Origin: Gammaproteobacteria bacterium
Lineage (GTDB): Bacteria; Pseudomonadota; Gammaproteobacteria; Ga0077536
Assembly (NCBI GenBank): GCA_020849475.1
Contig: JADLGE010000046.1
Coordinates: forward strand, 1 to 35,760
DNA: 35,760 nucleotides
Direction: 5' to 3'
A program made the translations under genes and the position numbers. The notes under the pieces are model-generated. The model was given only the letters and a program-made list of their open reading frames with translations. It made no database searches and had not been told where the DNA came from. The first letter of the stretch is position 1, and each line of letters opens with the position of its first letter. Below are positions 25,801 through 34,289 of the stretch, one piece after another.

Positions 25801-26325
25801 TCACTCGCGGCGCGCACTGTTCCTGCGCTGGCGCACCAGTCGGGCCAGTCCCGGCAGGCGCCACACCGCCACCACACCGACATAGCACAATACCGCCGCA
25901 CCACTCGCCATGATGGCGAGCCCGACCAGCAGCGGCTCACCCATCGCCGTCAGACGCTCCATGAGCGGCAGGTCGCTCAGGGCGACATCGGCCAGCGGCG
26001 CCGGCGTACCCAGCACCGCCATGCCCAGGTGATAGCCGGCGAGCAGGATGGCTGGCGTGGTCAAGGGGTTGGAGACAAAAGTCGCGAGCACCGCGGCAGG
26101 CAGATTGGCGCGCAGAAGCAGCGCCGCGACGCAGGCAAACACGGTCTGCCCGACCGGCACCAGCAAGCCCAGGAACAGACCCGATGCCAGACCGGCGGCG
26201 ATGCCGTGGCGATTGGCGCGCCACAGCCAGGCGCGGTCGAGTAGCGGTCCCATCCAGCGCAGACCGCGGTGGGCGCGCAATTTGTCAGGGTCAGGCAGCC
26301 AGCGACGAAGCAGAGGACGCAACAT
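25801..26325 (-). CDS. DUF2062 membrane protein
   Basis: A 174-residue inner-membrane protein of the DUF2062 family. The family pattern is clear: GIAAGLASGLFLGLLVPVGQT, LLLRANLPAAVLATFVSNPLTTP with the conserved SNPLT motif, and a C-terminal hydrophobic pair of helices (LLVGLAIMASGAAVLCYVGVV). Both ends are rich in Arg. The function of the family is not established; some members sit near glycosyltransferases or transporters. It is convergent with the small-RNA pair and lies downstream of the chrR-type gene on the same strand with a 52-bp gap containing a hairpin. Confidence 0.88.
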   Translation of the reverse strand: MLRPLLRRWLPDPDKLRAHRGLRWMGPLLDRAWLWRANRHGIAAGLASGLFLGLLVPVGQTVFACVAALLLRANLPAAVLATFVSNPLTTPAILLAGYHLGMAVLGTPAPLADVALSDLPLMERLTAMGEPLLVGLAIMASGAAVLCYVGVVAVWRLPGLARLVRQRRNSARRE

Positions 26326-26351
26326 GGGCCGCAGTCTTACCCATTATTGCG

Positions 26352-26370
26352 CCGCGGCATAGCGCCGCGG
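26352..26370 (-). other. GC-rich hairpin between chrR and the DUF2062 gene
   Basis: CCGCGGC (26352-26358) pairs with GCCGCGG (26364-26370) around ATAGC. No T-run follows on the minus strand, so it may only weaken read-through from the sigma operon. Confidence 0.35.
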
Positions 26371-26377
26371 TCGCCAA

Positions 26378-27025
26378 TCAGATGCCCAGATAACGTTGTG
26401 CGAGGCGCGCGGCCCAGCCGTCAAAGATGAGGGGTCCGGTGGTCGCGGCCAGGCACAGGCATTCGCCGCGGGTGGTCACGATGGGCTGGTGGCGGGTGCT
26501 TTCATCGGCGTCCTCGAGGCAGCCGACACTGAAGACCTGGTCATCGATGACATAGGCGCCCTGCAGAACGACCGTCAGTTCACTGCCATGGTGGCTGTGG
26601 CGCGGCAACACCGCGCCTGGACGCGCGCGTAACAGCCACAGGCTGTCGCCTTCGCCGCTGCGCAGTTTCGCCACCGCCACGCCGCCCATGCCACGCCAAC
26701 GCAGTGCCGACTCTCCCAGCGCAAGGTAGTTGCCCGCCACCGCGGCCAGCGCCGGCTCGCCGCTCATCGAACCACTCGGTCGCCAGCCCGGCATGTCGGG
26801 CGCCGCGCGCTGACTGGTGAAGATGTCGTCGGCGGCGGTCGCAGGTGCCAGCGCACCATCGTTGACCATTACGTCCGCCGCCAGCCCTTCCGCCAGCTGC
26901 AGGTCGGCTCGACAACTCGGGCACCCGAGCAGATGGGTGGCAATCACGATATCGAACGCGGGACTCAAGTGTCCGCACGCGTAATCCATCAACCAGCCGC
27001 TGGCCGGGTGCTGCATTGCGTTCAT
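26378..27025 (-). CDS. chrR: ChrR-type zinc anti-sigma factor
   Basis: A 215-residue anti-sigma factor with an N-terminal zinc-binding anti-sigma domain and a C-terminal cupin. The zinc residues His6, His31, Cys35 and Cys38 are at exactly the positions reported for Rhodobacter sphaeroides ChrR. The cupin residues His143, His145, Glu149 and His179 keep the spacing of that protein's second zinc site with a shift of two. ChrR holds its ECF sigma factor inactive until singlet oxygen or organic peroxides trigger release, the cupin being needed for the singlet-oxygen response. The start at 27025 overlaps the sigma stop as ATGA; a longer upstream extension would lie inside the sigma gene. The conserved sites make an intact stress sensor likely. 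Confidence 0.94.
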   Translation of the reverse strand: MNAMQHPASGWLMDYACGHLSPAFDIVIATHLLGCPSCRADLQLAEGLAADVMVNDGALAPATAADDIFTSQRAAPDMPGWRPSGSMSGEPALAAVAGNYLALGESALRWRGMGGVAVAKLRSGEGDSLWLLRARPGAVLPRHSHHGSELTVVLQGAYVIDDQVFSVGCLEDADESTRHQPIVTTRGECLCLAATTGPLIFDGWAARLAQRYLGI

Positions 27026-27672
27026 CGTGCTTCTCCGAATGCTGCCCGCACGCGCTCGAAGGCGAGCCGCGCGCGGGATTTGACCGTACCGATGGGCACG
27101 CCGCTTTCCTGGGCAATCTCGCGCTGCGATTTGCCCTCGACATAGCATTTGATCAGGACCTCGCGCTGTTCGGCAGGCAACTGCCCCAGCATCGCGCCGA
27201 CCCGCGCGCCGAAAGCCTGCGACAAGAGGTCGACTTCGTAACTCTCGACGCCACCGTCGTTGCGCGCGTAATCCGCCACCAGGCGCTGATCACGCTGCGC
27301 GGCGCGTTCCAGATCGATACGCCGGTTGCGCACCAGCGTAAATATCCAGGTGCGCGCCGAGGCCAGGCGCGCGTCGAACATGGATGCCTTGCGCCACACC
27401 ACCAGGAATACATCCTGCAGCAGGTTTTCGGCGTCGGCCGGCGCCATGCCGCCGCGGCGCAGGTGACTGTTGATGCGTGGCGCCAGCATTTCGAACAGGC
27501 GTCTAAAGGCGTCTCGGTCGGACTGCTCGCGCACCTTGATCAGAAGCGCGGTCTCCTCGTCGCGTTCCTGCGCGGCGCGGTCGACAACACTCGCACGCTC
27601 ATCCGGCGCTGGAAACGGCAGGATGGCGGCGTCTTCTGGTGGCAATCTTTCGGACATGGAGCGTTTCATCAT
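27022..27672 (-). CDS. rpoE: ECF sigma factor, RpoE/ChrR (ECF11) type
   Basis: A 216-residue extracytoplasmic-function sigma factor. Region 2 is DAENLLQDVFLVVWRKASMF with the -10-binding TWIFTLVRNRRIDL; region 4 is LPAEQREVLIKCYVEGKSQ and the helix-turn-helix IAQESGVPIGTVKSR. It is coupled to the chrR gene by ATGA. The promoter at 27682-27707 places the transcript start near 27676, so the first ATG (27672) would be almost leaderless; the ATG at 27657 (MSERL) leaves a leader of about 19 nt and may be the true start. The divergent operon contains the typical targets of this sigma group, so the sigma factor most likely drives both itself and that operon. Confidence 0.93.
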   Translation of the reverse strand: MMKRSMSERLPPEDAAILPFPAPDERASVVDRAAQERDEETALLIKVREQSDRDAFRRLFEMLAPRINSHLRRGGMAPADAENLLQDVFLVVWRKASMFDARLASARTWIFTLVRNRRIDLERAAQRDQRLVADYARNDGGVESYEVDLLSQAFGARVGAMLGQLPAEQREVLIKCYVEGKSQREIAQESGVPIGTVKSRARLAFERVRAAFGEAR

Positions 27673-27681
27673 GCCAGCTTG

Positions 27682-27707
27682 TACGCCGCCGGCCTACGCC
27701 CGGATCA
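27682..27707 (-). promoter_or_regulatory. ECF11-type promoter of the sigma/anti-sigma operon
   Basis: Read on the minus strand, TGATCC (27707-27702) is followed after 16 nt by CGTA (27685-27682). The same pair with identical spacing occurs on the other strand (27719-27744). TGATCC-type -35 elements are reported for RpoE of Rhodobacter, which supports autoregulation. Confidence 0.75.
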
Positions 27708-27718
27708 ACGGCAGCGGG

Positions 27719-27744
27719 TGATCCGTCGTCATCACACCAGCGTA
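27719..27744 (+). promoter_or_regulatory. ECF11-type promoter of the lipid-modification operon
   Basis: TGATCC (27719-27724), 16 nt, CGTA (27741-27744). The predicted transcript start near 27750 gives a leader of about 27 nt to ATG 27777. It matches the divergent promoter exactly in both elements and spacing. Confidence 0.78.
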
Positions 27745-27776
27745 ACGGTAGCTGTCATCAACAGTCGGGCGCGGAC

Positions 27777-29138
27777 ATGTCGCTACAAACTGAAGGCGGT
27801 GCACCGCTCAATATCGCGGTGGTGGGCGGCGGCATCGCTGGCTTGAGTGCCGCCTGGCTGCTGGACCGTCGCCATCGCGTCACGCTGTATGAGGCCAATG
27901 GCCATCTGGGCGGCCACAGCAATACGGTGACGGTCGATGACGCAGGCCGGTCGCTCGCCATCGATACAGGCTTCATTGTCTACAACGCACCCAATTATCC
28001 CAATCTCGTCGCACTGTTCGAGCAGCTCGGCGTCGCCACCCACGGCAGCGACATGTCATTCGCCGCGTCGCTCGATGACGGCCGATTCGAATACGCCGGC
28101 AGCGACCTCGCCGGTCTGCTGGCCCAGCCGCGCAACCTGTTGCGCCCACGCTTCTGGCGCATGCTCGGCGACGTGCTGCGCTTTTACCGCGAAGCGCCCG
28201 ATTACCTCGCCGGCGCCGATGCCGACCTGCCGTTGGCGGCGCTGCTCGAGCGCCATGCCTACTCACAGGCATTCAGTCGCGATCATCTGATGCCGATGGC
28301 GGCTGCCATCTGGTCGGCCTGCGCAGCAGACATCCGTCAGTATCCGGCACGTGCCTTCATCCAGTTCTGCATGAATCACGGCCTGCTGCAGCTCTCCGAC
28401 CGACCGCAATGGCGCACGGTGGTGGGCGGCGCGCGTGAGTATGTCGAGCGTCTGCGCGCGCAACTGAGCGGCGCCGTGCTCGCCGATTGCGCGGTGCGGA
28501 GCATCGAACGCCTGCCACACGGCGTGGCCTTGGAACGCGTCGACGGCCGCATCGATCATTTCGATCATGTGGTGGTGGCCACCCACGCCGACGACGCGCT
28601 GGCCCTGCTGAGAACACCGAGCGCGGACGAGCAGCGCCTGTTGGGGGCATTCCGCTACGCGCGAAATGTCGCCTACCTGCACACCGACGCGCGGCTCATG
28701 CCACTGCGTCGGCGGGCGTGGGCGAGCTGGAATTTTCTCGAGCGTGGCATCGCAGATGATCACAGCGCCCTGTGCGTCAGCTACTGGATGAATCGCCTGC
28801 AGCCGCTCGCCAGTCGCCAGCAGTGGTTCGTCACGCTGAACCCGGGCGCGGCGCCGGCCGCTCACGCCACGCACTACAGCACGACTTATCATCACCCGCA
28901 GTTCGACGGTGCGGCGCTGGCCGCGCAGCGCGCGCTATGGGACATCCAGGGCGTGCAGCGCACCTGGTTCTGCGGCAGTTACTGGGGCTATGGCTTCCAC
29001 GAAGATGGCCTGCAGTCGGGCTTGCTGGTGGCCGAACAACTCGGCGGTGTGCGGCGGCCGTGGGCCATGCCTGCGCAGACGAGCCGCGTGCCCCTGCCGC
29101 CGGCCGCTGTCGCCGAACGCTGGGCAAGCGCGGCGTGA
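27777..29138 (+). CDS. FAD-dependent oxidoreductase (amine oxidase fold, COG2907 type)
   Basis: A 453-residue flavoprotein. The dinucleotide motif VVGGGIAGLSAAWLL (15-29) and the following YEANGHLGGHSNTV are standard for the amine oxidase fold; GYGFHEDGLQSGLLVAEQL near the C terminus is the second FAD contact. This family regularly precedes DUF1365 and a cyclopropane-synthase-like gene in RpoE/ChrR regulons. In Rhodobacter a related flavoenzyme takes part in furan fatty acid formation, so a role as fatty-acyl desaturase is possible. The start at 27777 follows the ECF promoter by 33 bp; an upstream in-frame extension would cross the promoter. The stop overlaps the next start as TGATG. Confidence 0.92.
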   Translation: MSLQTEGGAPLNIAVVGGGIAGLSAAWLLDRRHRVTLYEANGHLGGHSNTVTVDDAGRSLAIDTGFIVYNAPNYPNLVALFEQLGVATHGSDMSFAASLDDGRFEYAGSDLAGLLAQPRNLLRPRFWRMLGDVLRFYREAPDYLAGADADLPLAALLERHAYSQAFSRDHLMPMAAAIWSACAADIRQYPARAFIQFCMNHGLLQLSDRPQWRTVVGGAREYVERLRAQLSGAVLADCAVRSIERLPHGVALERVDGRIDHFDHVVVATHADDALALLRTPSADEQRLLGAFRYARNVAYLHTDARLMPLRRRAWASWNFLERGIADDHSALCVSYWMNRLQPLASRQQWFVTLNPGAAPAAHATHYSTTYHHPQFDGAALAAQRALWDIQGVQRTWFCGSYWGYGFHEDGLQSGLLVAEQLGGVRRPWAMPAQTSRVPLPPAAVAERWASAA

Positions 29139-29932
29139 TGTCCAGTCTCAAAGCCGACCTGCCCACTGGGCCTGAGCTGTGCGTGGGCAACGTGGTTCAC
29201 CATCGCCTGCGACCGGCGGACCATCACTTCAGCTACAAAGTGTTCTTCCTGCGCATTCCACTGTCGCGCTTGCAGGCCTTGCCCAATCGCTGGCTCAGCC
29301 GCGAGCGCTTCAACCTGCTGTCCTTCCACGCCCGCGATTACGGTGCGCGCGATGGCTCCGATCTGCTCGTCTGGGCACGCGCACAGCTGGCCGCCGCCGG
29401 GCTCGCGCACATCGATGGCGAGGTGGTGCTGCAAACCTTTCCCCGTCTGCTCGGCTACGTCTTCAATCCCATCAGCCTGTGGTACTGCCACGACAGCGCC
29501 GGCGCACTGCGCGCCGTGATTGCCGAGGTCAACAACACTTTCGGTGAACGTCACAACTACGTGCTGTGCAATCACGATGGCGATGTGATCGCGCCGGGCG
29601 CTTGGTTGAGCACGCGCAAGCAACTACACGTTTCGCCGTTCTGCGAAGTCCGCGGCCATTATCGTTTTCGCTTCGTGCAGGACAGCGTGCGCAGCCTTGC
29701 GCATATCGACTATTGCGACGGGCCGAGCGAGGACGATCGCCTGATTCTGACCACCATCGTCGGCAAACCCCGGGCGCTCGACGCGCGCTCGACCTTGCAC
29801 GCATTCACGCACTACCCCTTGTTCACACTCGGGGTGATGGCGCGCATTCACTGGCAGGCCTTCAAGCTGTGGCGCAAACGCGTGCCATGGTTTCGCAAAC
29901 CGCCGCCGCCTGAATTTGAAACCTCCCACTGA
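29138..29932 (+). CDS. DUF1365 family protein
   Basis: A 264-residue protein of the DUF1365 family. Typical segments are GNVVHHRLRPADHHFSYKVFF at the start, LGYVFNPISLWYCHD and AEVNNTFGERHNYVL in the middle and KQLHVSPFCEVRGHYRF later. The biochemical function is not established; the family is almost always coupled to the FAD oxidoreductase and a CFA-synthase-like methyltransferase, as here, so a role in modifying membrane fatty acids is inferred. The ATG shares its A with the stop codon of the FAD gene. The C terminus is basic and proline-rich (RKRVPWFRKPPPPEF). Confidence 0.9.
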   Translation: MSSLKADLPTGPELCVGNVVHHRLRPADHHFSYKVFFLRIPLSRLQALPNRWLSRERFNLLSFHARDYGARDGSDLLVWARAQLAAAGLAHIDGEVVLQTFPRLLGYVFNPISLWYCHDSAGALRAVIAEVNNTFGERHNYVLCNHDGDVIAPGAWLSTRKQLHVSPFCEVRGHYRFRFVQDSVRSLAHIDYCDGPSEDDRLILTTIVGKPRALDARSTLHAFTHYPLFTLGVMARIHWQAFKLWRKRVPWFRKPPPPEFETSH

Positions 29933-29943
29933 ACGACTGGACC

Positions 29944-31164
29944 ATGGCTACAGAAAATCTGCACAAGATTCACGCCTCGCGCGCGACCCCCGCCAGCGCG
30001 CGCGCCTTCATCGCCCTGCTGTCGCAGCTCACGCATGGTGAATTGAATTTCACCGCACCGGACGGCGCGCGCATGTGCTTTCGCGGCCGCGAGCCCGGCC
30101 CGCAGGCCGATATGGAAATCAGTGACTGGGGCGTGGCAAGTGCGATGCTGCGTGCCGCCGATGTCGGCATGGCGGAGTGCTACCGTGATGGCCGCCTCGA
30201 GACCACCGATCTCACCGCGCTGTTGATGCTGTGCGCCACCAATGAAACAGCGCTCGCGCAGTATTTCTACGCACGACCACTGGTGGGGCTCTACCTGTAT
30301 TTGAAACACACGTGGCGCGCCAATACACGCACGCAGGCCAAGCGCAACATCGCCGCCCACTACGATCTGTCCAACCAGTTCTACGGCCTGTGGCTGGACG
30401 AGACCATGACCTATTCCAGCGCCTGCTTCGATGGCGACAGTTCGCGGCCGCTGGCGGCGGCGCAGGAAGCAAAATACGAGCGTATGCTCAACCTCATCGA
30501 TGCGCGGCCAGGCCAGCATGTGCTCGAAGTGGGCTGCGGCTGGGGCGGCTTCGCAGAATATGCAGTGCGCACCCGCGACGTGCGCGTGACCGGCATCACG
30601 CTGTCCGCCGCGCAGCTCGCCTACGCCCAGGCGCGCGTGCACAAGGCCGGCATGACGGAGCAAGTGCATCTCCAACTCATCGACTATCGTGACCTCGGCG
30701 GCCAGTTCGATCACATCGTCTCGATAGAAATGTTCGAGGCGGTCGGCGAACGTTACTGGCGACGTTACTTCCAGGCCTTGCAGGCACGCCTCAAGCCCGG
30801 TGGTCGCGCCGCGCTGCAGGCCATCACCATCGCGCCTGAAGTCTTTGCGCAATACCGGCGCAGCAGCGATTTCATTCGCGAATACATTTTCCCCGGCGGC
30901 ATGCTTGCGCCGGAACAGCGCATGGTGGCGGACGGCGCCCGCGCCGGCCTCAAACTCGAGCAGGCAATGCGCTTTGGTCATGACTACGCCACCACCTTGA
31001 CGCTGTGGCGTGAACGGGTGCAGGCCGCCGCCGCGCCGATACGTACTCTCGGCTTCGACGAGCGCTTCATGCGCCTGTGGCAGTTCTATCTGTGCTACTG
31101 CGAAGCGGGCTTTCGTTGTGGTCGCACGGATGTCGTGCACCTCGCCTTCAGTCATGCGCGCTGA
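29944..31164 (+). CDS. Cyclopropane-fatty-acyl-phospholipid synthase-like methyltransferase
   Basis: A 406-residue SAM-dependent enzyme that methylates or cyclopropanates unsaturated acyl chains in phospholipids at the inner membrane face. The N-terminal lipid-binding domain (about 1-130) leads into HYDLSNQFYGLWLDETMTYSS (139-159); SAM motif I is VLEVGCGWGG (193-202), and SIEMFEAVGERYW and DFIREYIFPGG are hallmark segments. Clear homology to CFA synthase does not settle the product: in Rhodobacter an RpoE-dependent homologue makes a methylated precursor of furan fatty acids. The gene lies 11 bp after DUF1365 and overlaps the next gene by 11 bp, firmly within the operon. Confidence 0.94.
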   Translation: MATENLHKIHASRATPASARAFIALLSQLTHGELNFTAPDGARMCFRGREPGPQADMEISDWGVASAMLRAADVGMAECYRDGRLETTDLTALLMLCATNETALAQYFYARPLVGLYLYLKHTWRANTRTQAKRNIAAHYDLSNQFYGLWLDETMTYSSACFDGDSSRPLAAAQEAKYERMLNLIDARPGQHVLEVGCGWGGFAEYAVRTRDVRVTGITLSAAQLAYAQARVHKAGMTEQVHLQLIDYRDLGGQFDHIVSIEMFEAVGERYWRRYFQALQARLKPGGRAALQAITIAPEVFAQYRRSSDFIREYIFPGGMLAPEQRMVADGARAGLKLEQAMRFGHDYATTLTLWRERVQAAAAPIRTLGFDERFMRLWQFYLCYCEAGFRCGRTDVVHLAFSHAR

Positions 31165-31711
31165 ATCGACGCGTGGCTGGCGACTGTGGGCGCTGCTGGC
31201 CCTCGGCCTGTGTCTGTGCCTGCCGGCGACTGCCCGCGAACTGCCGCCGGCGCTGCGCGCCCATGCGCCGGAACTGGTCTTGCACGGCAGCGCCGACATG
31301 CGTCACTTCGGTTTCAAGATTTACACCGCGCGCCTGTGGACCACCACGCAAGGTTTTGACGCCGACACACCCTTTGCGCTCGACATCGAATACGCACTCG
31401 ACGTCGAAGCCGGTGCGCTGGTCGAGACCAGCATCGCCGAGATCCGTCAGCAAGGCCGGCGCGACGAAGCGCAGCTGGCGCAGTGGGCGCGCGACATGCG
31501 TGAAGTATTTCCCGACGTGCGCAAAGGCGATCGCTTGATAGGCCTTGCGGTGCCGGGCGTCGAGGCGCGCTTTTATTCTTCGCAGGGTTATATCGCCAGC
31601 ATTCGCGATCCGGCATTCGTCGACGCCTTCTTCGGCATCTGGCTGCGCGCCGACACCAGTGCGCCCAAGGTGCGCGCGCGCCTGCTCGGCGCGGCCGCCG
31701 CGACCCTGTGA
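31154..31711 (+). CDS. Periplasmic chalcone-isomerase-like protein
   Basis: A 185-residue protein with a signal peptide (WRLWALLALGLCLCLPATA) and a chalcone-isomerase-like domain. ELVLHGSADMRHFGFKIYTARLW and ALDIEYALDVEAGALVETS are characteristic of the bacterial family (Chalcone_3). Plant relatives include fatty-acid-binding proteins as well as isomerases, so binding of a modified fatty acid in the periplasm is plausible; isomerase activity on flavonoids is not expected. The start at 31154 lies inside the end of the CFA-like gene (11-bp overlap), and the end overlaps the transporter start as GTGA. Confidence 0.87.
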   Translation: MRAESTRGWRLWALLALGLCLCLPATARELPPALRAHAPELVLHGSADMRHFGFKIYTARLWTTTQGFDADTPFALDIEYALDVEAGALVETSIAEIRQQGRRDEAQLAQWARDMREVFPDVRKGDRLIGLAVPGVEARFYSSQGYIASIRDPAFVDAFFGIWLRADTSAPKVRARLLGAAAATL

Positions 31712-33015
31712 AGCGCCTGCCCGCCGCGCGGTTGCTGGCCTATGGCGCGCTCGCCGTGCCGCTCGCGATGCTGTCGCTGCCGCTCTACGTGCATGTGCCG
31801 AAGCTGTATGCCGAGCACTTCGGGCTCGCGCTCGGCACCCAGGGTCTGCTGCTGCTGGCAGCGCGCTCGCTCGATGCGCTGCAGGACCCGTGGCTGGGCA
31901 CACTCGGTGATCGCGCCCGCGCACGCGGCATCGGCCGCCGCGCGTGGCTGCTGGGCGGCGCGCCGCTGCTGGCACTCGCGACGCTCGGGCTGTTCATGCC
32001 GCCGCCATGGGCACACGCTCACATCGCGCTGTGGTTCATGGCGATGCTGGTGCTGGTCCACGCCGCACTGGCGATGGTGCAGATCAACTACCAGGCGGAA
32101 GGCGCGGAGTTGTCGGAGCTTGCCACCGAGCGCACCCGCGTCACCGCCATGCGTGAAGGCCTCGGTCTGCTGGGTGTACTGGCCGGCGTACTGCTGCCGA
32201 CCTGGTGCGTGACGCAGGCCGGTCCCGACGCCGGCTATGGCTGGTTTGCCGCGCTGGTGGCGGTGCTGCTGCTGATGGCCACCATCGTCACCGTGCACTT
32301 GTCGCCGCCGGCCCTCAGCTGGCAGTCGCCGGTCGAACACAGCGGCCACTGGCGCGCCATCATGCGGCCATTGGGCAACCGACGCTTTCGGCATCTGCTG
32401 CTGGTGTTCGTGCTGAACGGCACCGCCAATGCCATTCCCGCCACGCTGGTGCTGTTCTACGTCGACAAGGTACTGGGCGAGAGCGCGCTGGCGCCGCTGT
32501 TCCTTGCCAGCTACTTCGTGGCCGGCATGCTCGCCATGCCCTTATGGCCGTGGCTGGCGCGGCGCATGGCCCTGCATCGCGCCTGGCTGCTCGGCATGCT
32601 GACCAGCATCGCAGCGTTTGCCGGCGCGGCCGTGCTCGGCCCCGGCGACGTGCTGCCCTATCTCATCATCTGCGTGGTATCGGGATGTGCGCTCGGCGCC
32701 GATCTGGCCTTGCCGCCGGTGCTGCTGGCCGCCAGCATCGACAGCGGCGCAGCGGCGGGACACGGCCATGGCGGCGGCGCCTACTTCGGGCTATGGGCGC
32801 TGGTGACCAAACTCAGTCTCGCCCTCGCCGCCGGCATCGCGCTGCCGCTGCTCGGTATGTTCGGCCACGATGCCGGTCACGGCGCGACGTTCGCCAACGT
32901 CAGCGCACTGGCCCTGCTCTATGCGTTGTTGCCGTGCGTACTGAAAGGCGCCGCCTGCCTGGTGTTGATGCGCGGTGATGGGCAGCCGCGGGCCGCCACC
33001 GTGGCGTGGGTGTAA
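31708..33015 (+). CDS. MFS transporter of the GPH (sugar/cation symporter-like) family
   Basis: A 435-residue, 12-helix transporter. The conserved loop RSLDALQDPWLGTLGDRAR (about residues 53-71) is the DxxxDPxxG-x-DR motif of GPH/MFS_2 proteins. Helices follow at regular intervals to the C terminus. Similar transporters occur with CFA-like genes in RpoE/ChrR regulons, where flipping or transport of a lipid is a more attractive role than sugar uptake; this is inference. The start is GTG 31708, forming GTGA with the previous stop. Confidence 0.9.
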   Translation: MKRLPAARLLAYGALAVPLAMLSLPLYVHVPKLYAEHFGLALGTQGLLLLAARSLDALQDPWLGTLGDRARARGIGRRAWLLGGAPLLALATLGLFMPPPWAHAHIALWFMAMLVLVHAALAMVQINYQAEGAELSELATERTRVTAMREGLGLLGVLAGVLLPTWCVTQAGPDAGYGWFAALVAVLLLMATIVTVHLSPPALSWQSPVEHSGHWRAIMRPLGNRRFRHLLLVFVLNGTANAIPATLVLFYVDKVLGESALAPLFLASYFVAGMLAMPLWPWLARRMALHRAWLLGMLTSIAAFAGAAVLGPGDVLPYLIICVVSGCALGADLALPPVLLAASIDSGAAAGHGHGGGAYFGLWALVTKLSLALAAGIALPLLGMFGHDAGHGATFANVSALALLYALLPCVLKGAACLVLMRGDGQPRAATVAWV

Positions 33016-33791
33016 TGAGTATGAACAACGCCATTCGCGACTGGCGCGCGCAGCGCGTGTGGTTGCTGGGCGCATCGACCGGCATCGGCGCCGCGCTCGC
33101 CACCGCGCTGCTGACGCGCGGCGCGCGGGTCGCGGTGTCGGCGCGCCGCGCGCAGTTGCTGGAACAGGTGATTGCGCCCTTCGATGCCAGACAATGCTGT
33201 GCCCTGCCGCTCGATGTCCGCGATGCCGACAGCGTCGCGCGCGCCGAACAGGCCTTGAGCGCAAGCTGGGGGGGTTACGATCTCGTGGTGGTGCTGGCCG
33301 GTGACTATCAGTCGCACATCCTCGCGGAGTTCAATCTCGCCAGCGCGCGTCACATCCTCGACACCAACCTCGGCGGCGTCTACAACGTTCTCGCGGCCGT
33401 CGTGCCGCGCCTGCGCGCGGCGCGTGCCGGCGGCCTGGTGCTGGTGTCGAGCGTGGCCGGCTACCGTGGCCTGCCGCGCAGCCTCGTCTATGGGCCGAGC
33501 AAGGCCGCGCTCAACAACCTCGCCGAGGCTTTATATCTCGAACTGAAAGACGACAACGTCGCGGTGAGCCTGGTCAATCCGGGCTTCGTGCGCACGCCCT
33601 TGACCGCCCACAATCCGTTTCCCATGCCGGCCATCATCGAAGCGCCCGCCGCCGCTGAAGCCATCATCGCCGGACTCGAGCGCGGCGCCTTCGAGATTCA
33701 TTTTCCGCGTCGCTTCACCTGGGTCATGAAAGCGCTGGCCCTGCTGCCGGCCGCGCTCTACCTGCCGTTGATGCGCTGGCTGACGCGATGA
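33015..33791 (+). CDS. Short-chain dehydrogenase/reductase
   Basis: A 258-residue classical SDR. The cofactor motif GASTGIG is at residues 19-25, and the catalytic residues Ser146, Tyr159 and Lys163 (VYGPSK) are at standard spacing. The C-terminal extension ends in a hydrophobic segment (ALALLPAALYLPLMRWL), suggesting membrane association, in line with a lipid-linked substrate. ATG 33015 shares one base with the transporter's TAA stop. An SDR is also present in the corresponding Rhodobacter regulon. The substrate is unknown. Confidence 0.92.
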   Translation: MSMNNAIRDWRAQRVWLLGASTGIGAALATALLTRGARVAVSARRAQLLEQVIAPFDARQCCALPLDVRDADSVARAEQALSASWGGYDLVVVLAGDYQSHILAEFNLASARHILDTNLGGVYNVLAAVVPRLRAARAGGLVLVSSVAGYRGLPRSLVYGPSKAALNNLAEALYLELKDDNVAVSLVNPGFVRTPLTAHNPFPMPAIIEAPAAAEAIIAGLERGAFEIHFPRRFTWVMKALALLPAALYLPLMRWLTR

Positions 33792-34222
33792 CGATAAGCG
33801 ACCCACGCGTCACGACGGTCTGCAGGTTGTGGGAGACCTTGAGCCCCGACTCGCTGGCCACGCTGGCGAGCGTCTATCACGAGCAGGTGCATTTCATCGA
33901 TCCCTTCAATGACATCCGCGGCACGGCCGCGCTGCAGGCGCTGCTGACGCGCATGTTCGAGCGCCTCGCCGAGGCGCGCTTCGTGGTGCTGGAGGTCGCC
34001 CTGCAGGCCGACGGCGCCGTGCTGATCTGGGATTTCCACTATCGCCTGCGTGACTGGCAGCCGGCGCGCCAGCGCCTCATCCATGGCCTCACCCACCTGC
34101 GCTTCGATGATGATGGCCGCGTGCTCGAACACCGCGACTACTGGGATGCCTCGATGCAGGTCTATGCCCAGTTGCCGCTGCTCGGCGCCGTGCTGCGCTG
34201 GCTGCGCCGGCATATCGGCTGA
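33788..34222 (+). CDS. NTF2-like (SnoaL-type) protein
   Basis: A 144-residue protein with the cone-shaped NTF2-like fold expected from LASVYHEQVHFIDPFNDIRG, the beta strands around VLIWDFHYRLRD and the closing LRFDDDGRVLEHRDYWDAS. Asp, His and Tyr residues line the likely pocket. Members are cyclases, isomerases or ligand binders; COG and family studies place related proteins beside SDRs and lipid genes. It overlaps the SDR stop as ATGA and is coupled to it. Confidence 0.85.
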   Translation: MTISDPRVTTVCRLWETLSPDSLATLASVYHEQVHFIDPFNDIRGTAALQALLTRMFERLAEARFVVLEVALQADGAVLIWDFHYRLRDWQPARQRLIHGLTHLRFDDDGRVLEHRDYWDASMQVYAQLPLLGAVLRWLRRHIG

Positions 34223-34289
34223 GGTCGCCGCGGGGCGTGCGAGAATGGCGCCGCCGTCGTCGCCTCGACACTTGCGGAAGCGCCACCCC

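Noticed and set aside
25393..26244. Plus-strand frames running through the small-RNA region
   Set aside because: They cross two promoters and two terminators and continue antisense through DUF2062; the duplication conserves RNA pairing rather than codons.
29848..31299. 483-residue minus-strand frame opposite the CFA-like gene
   Set aside because: Longer than the true gene but without any domain; the plus strand carries clear methyltransferase motifs.
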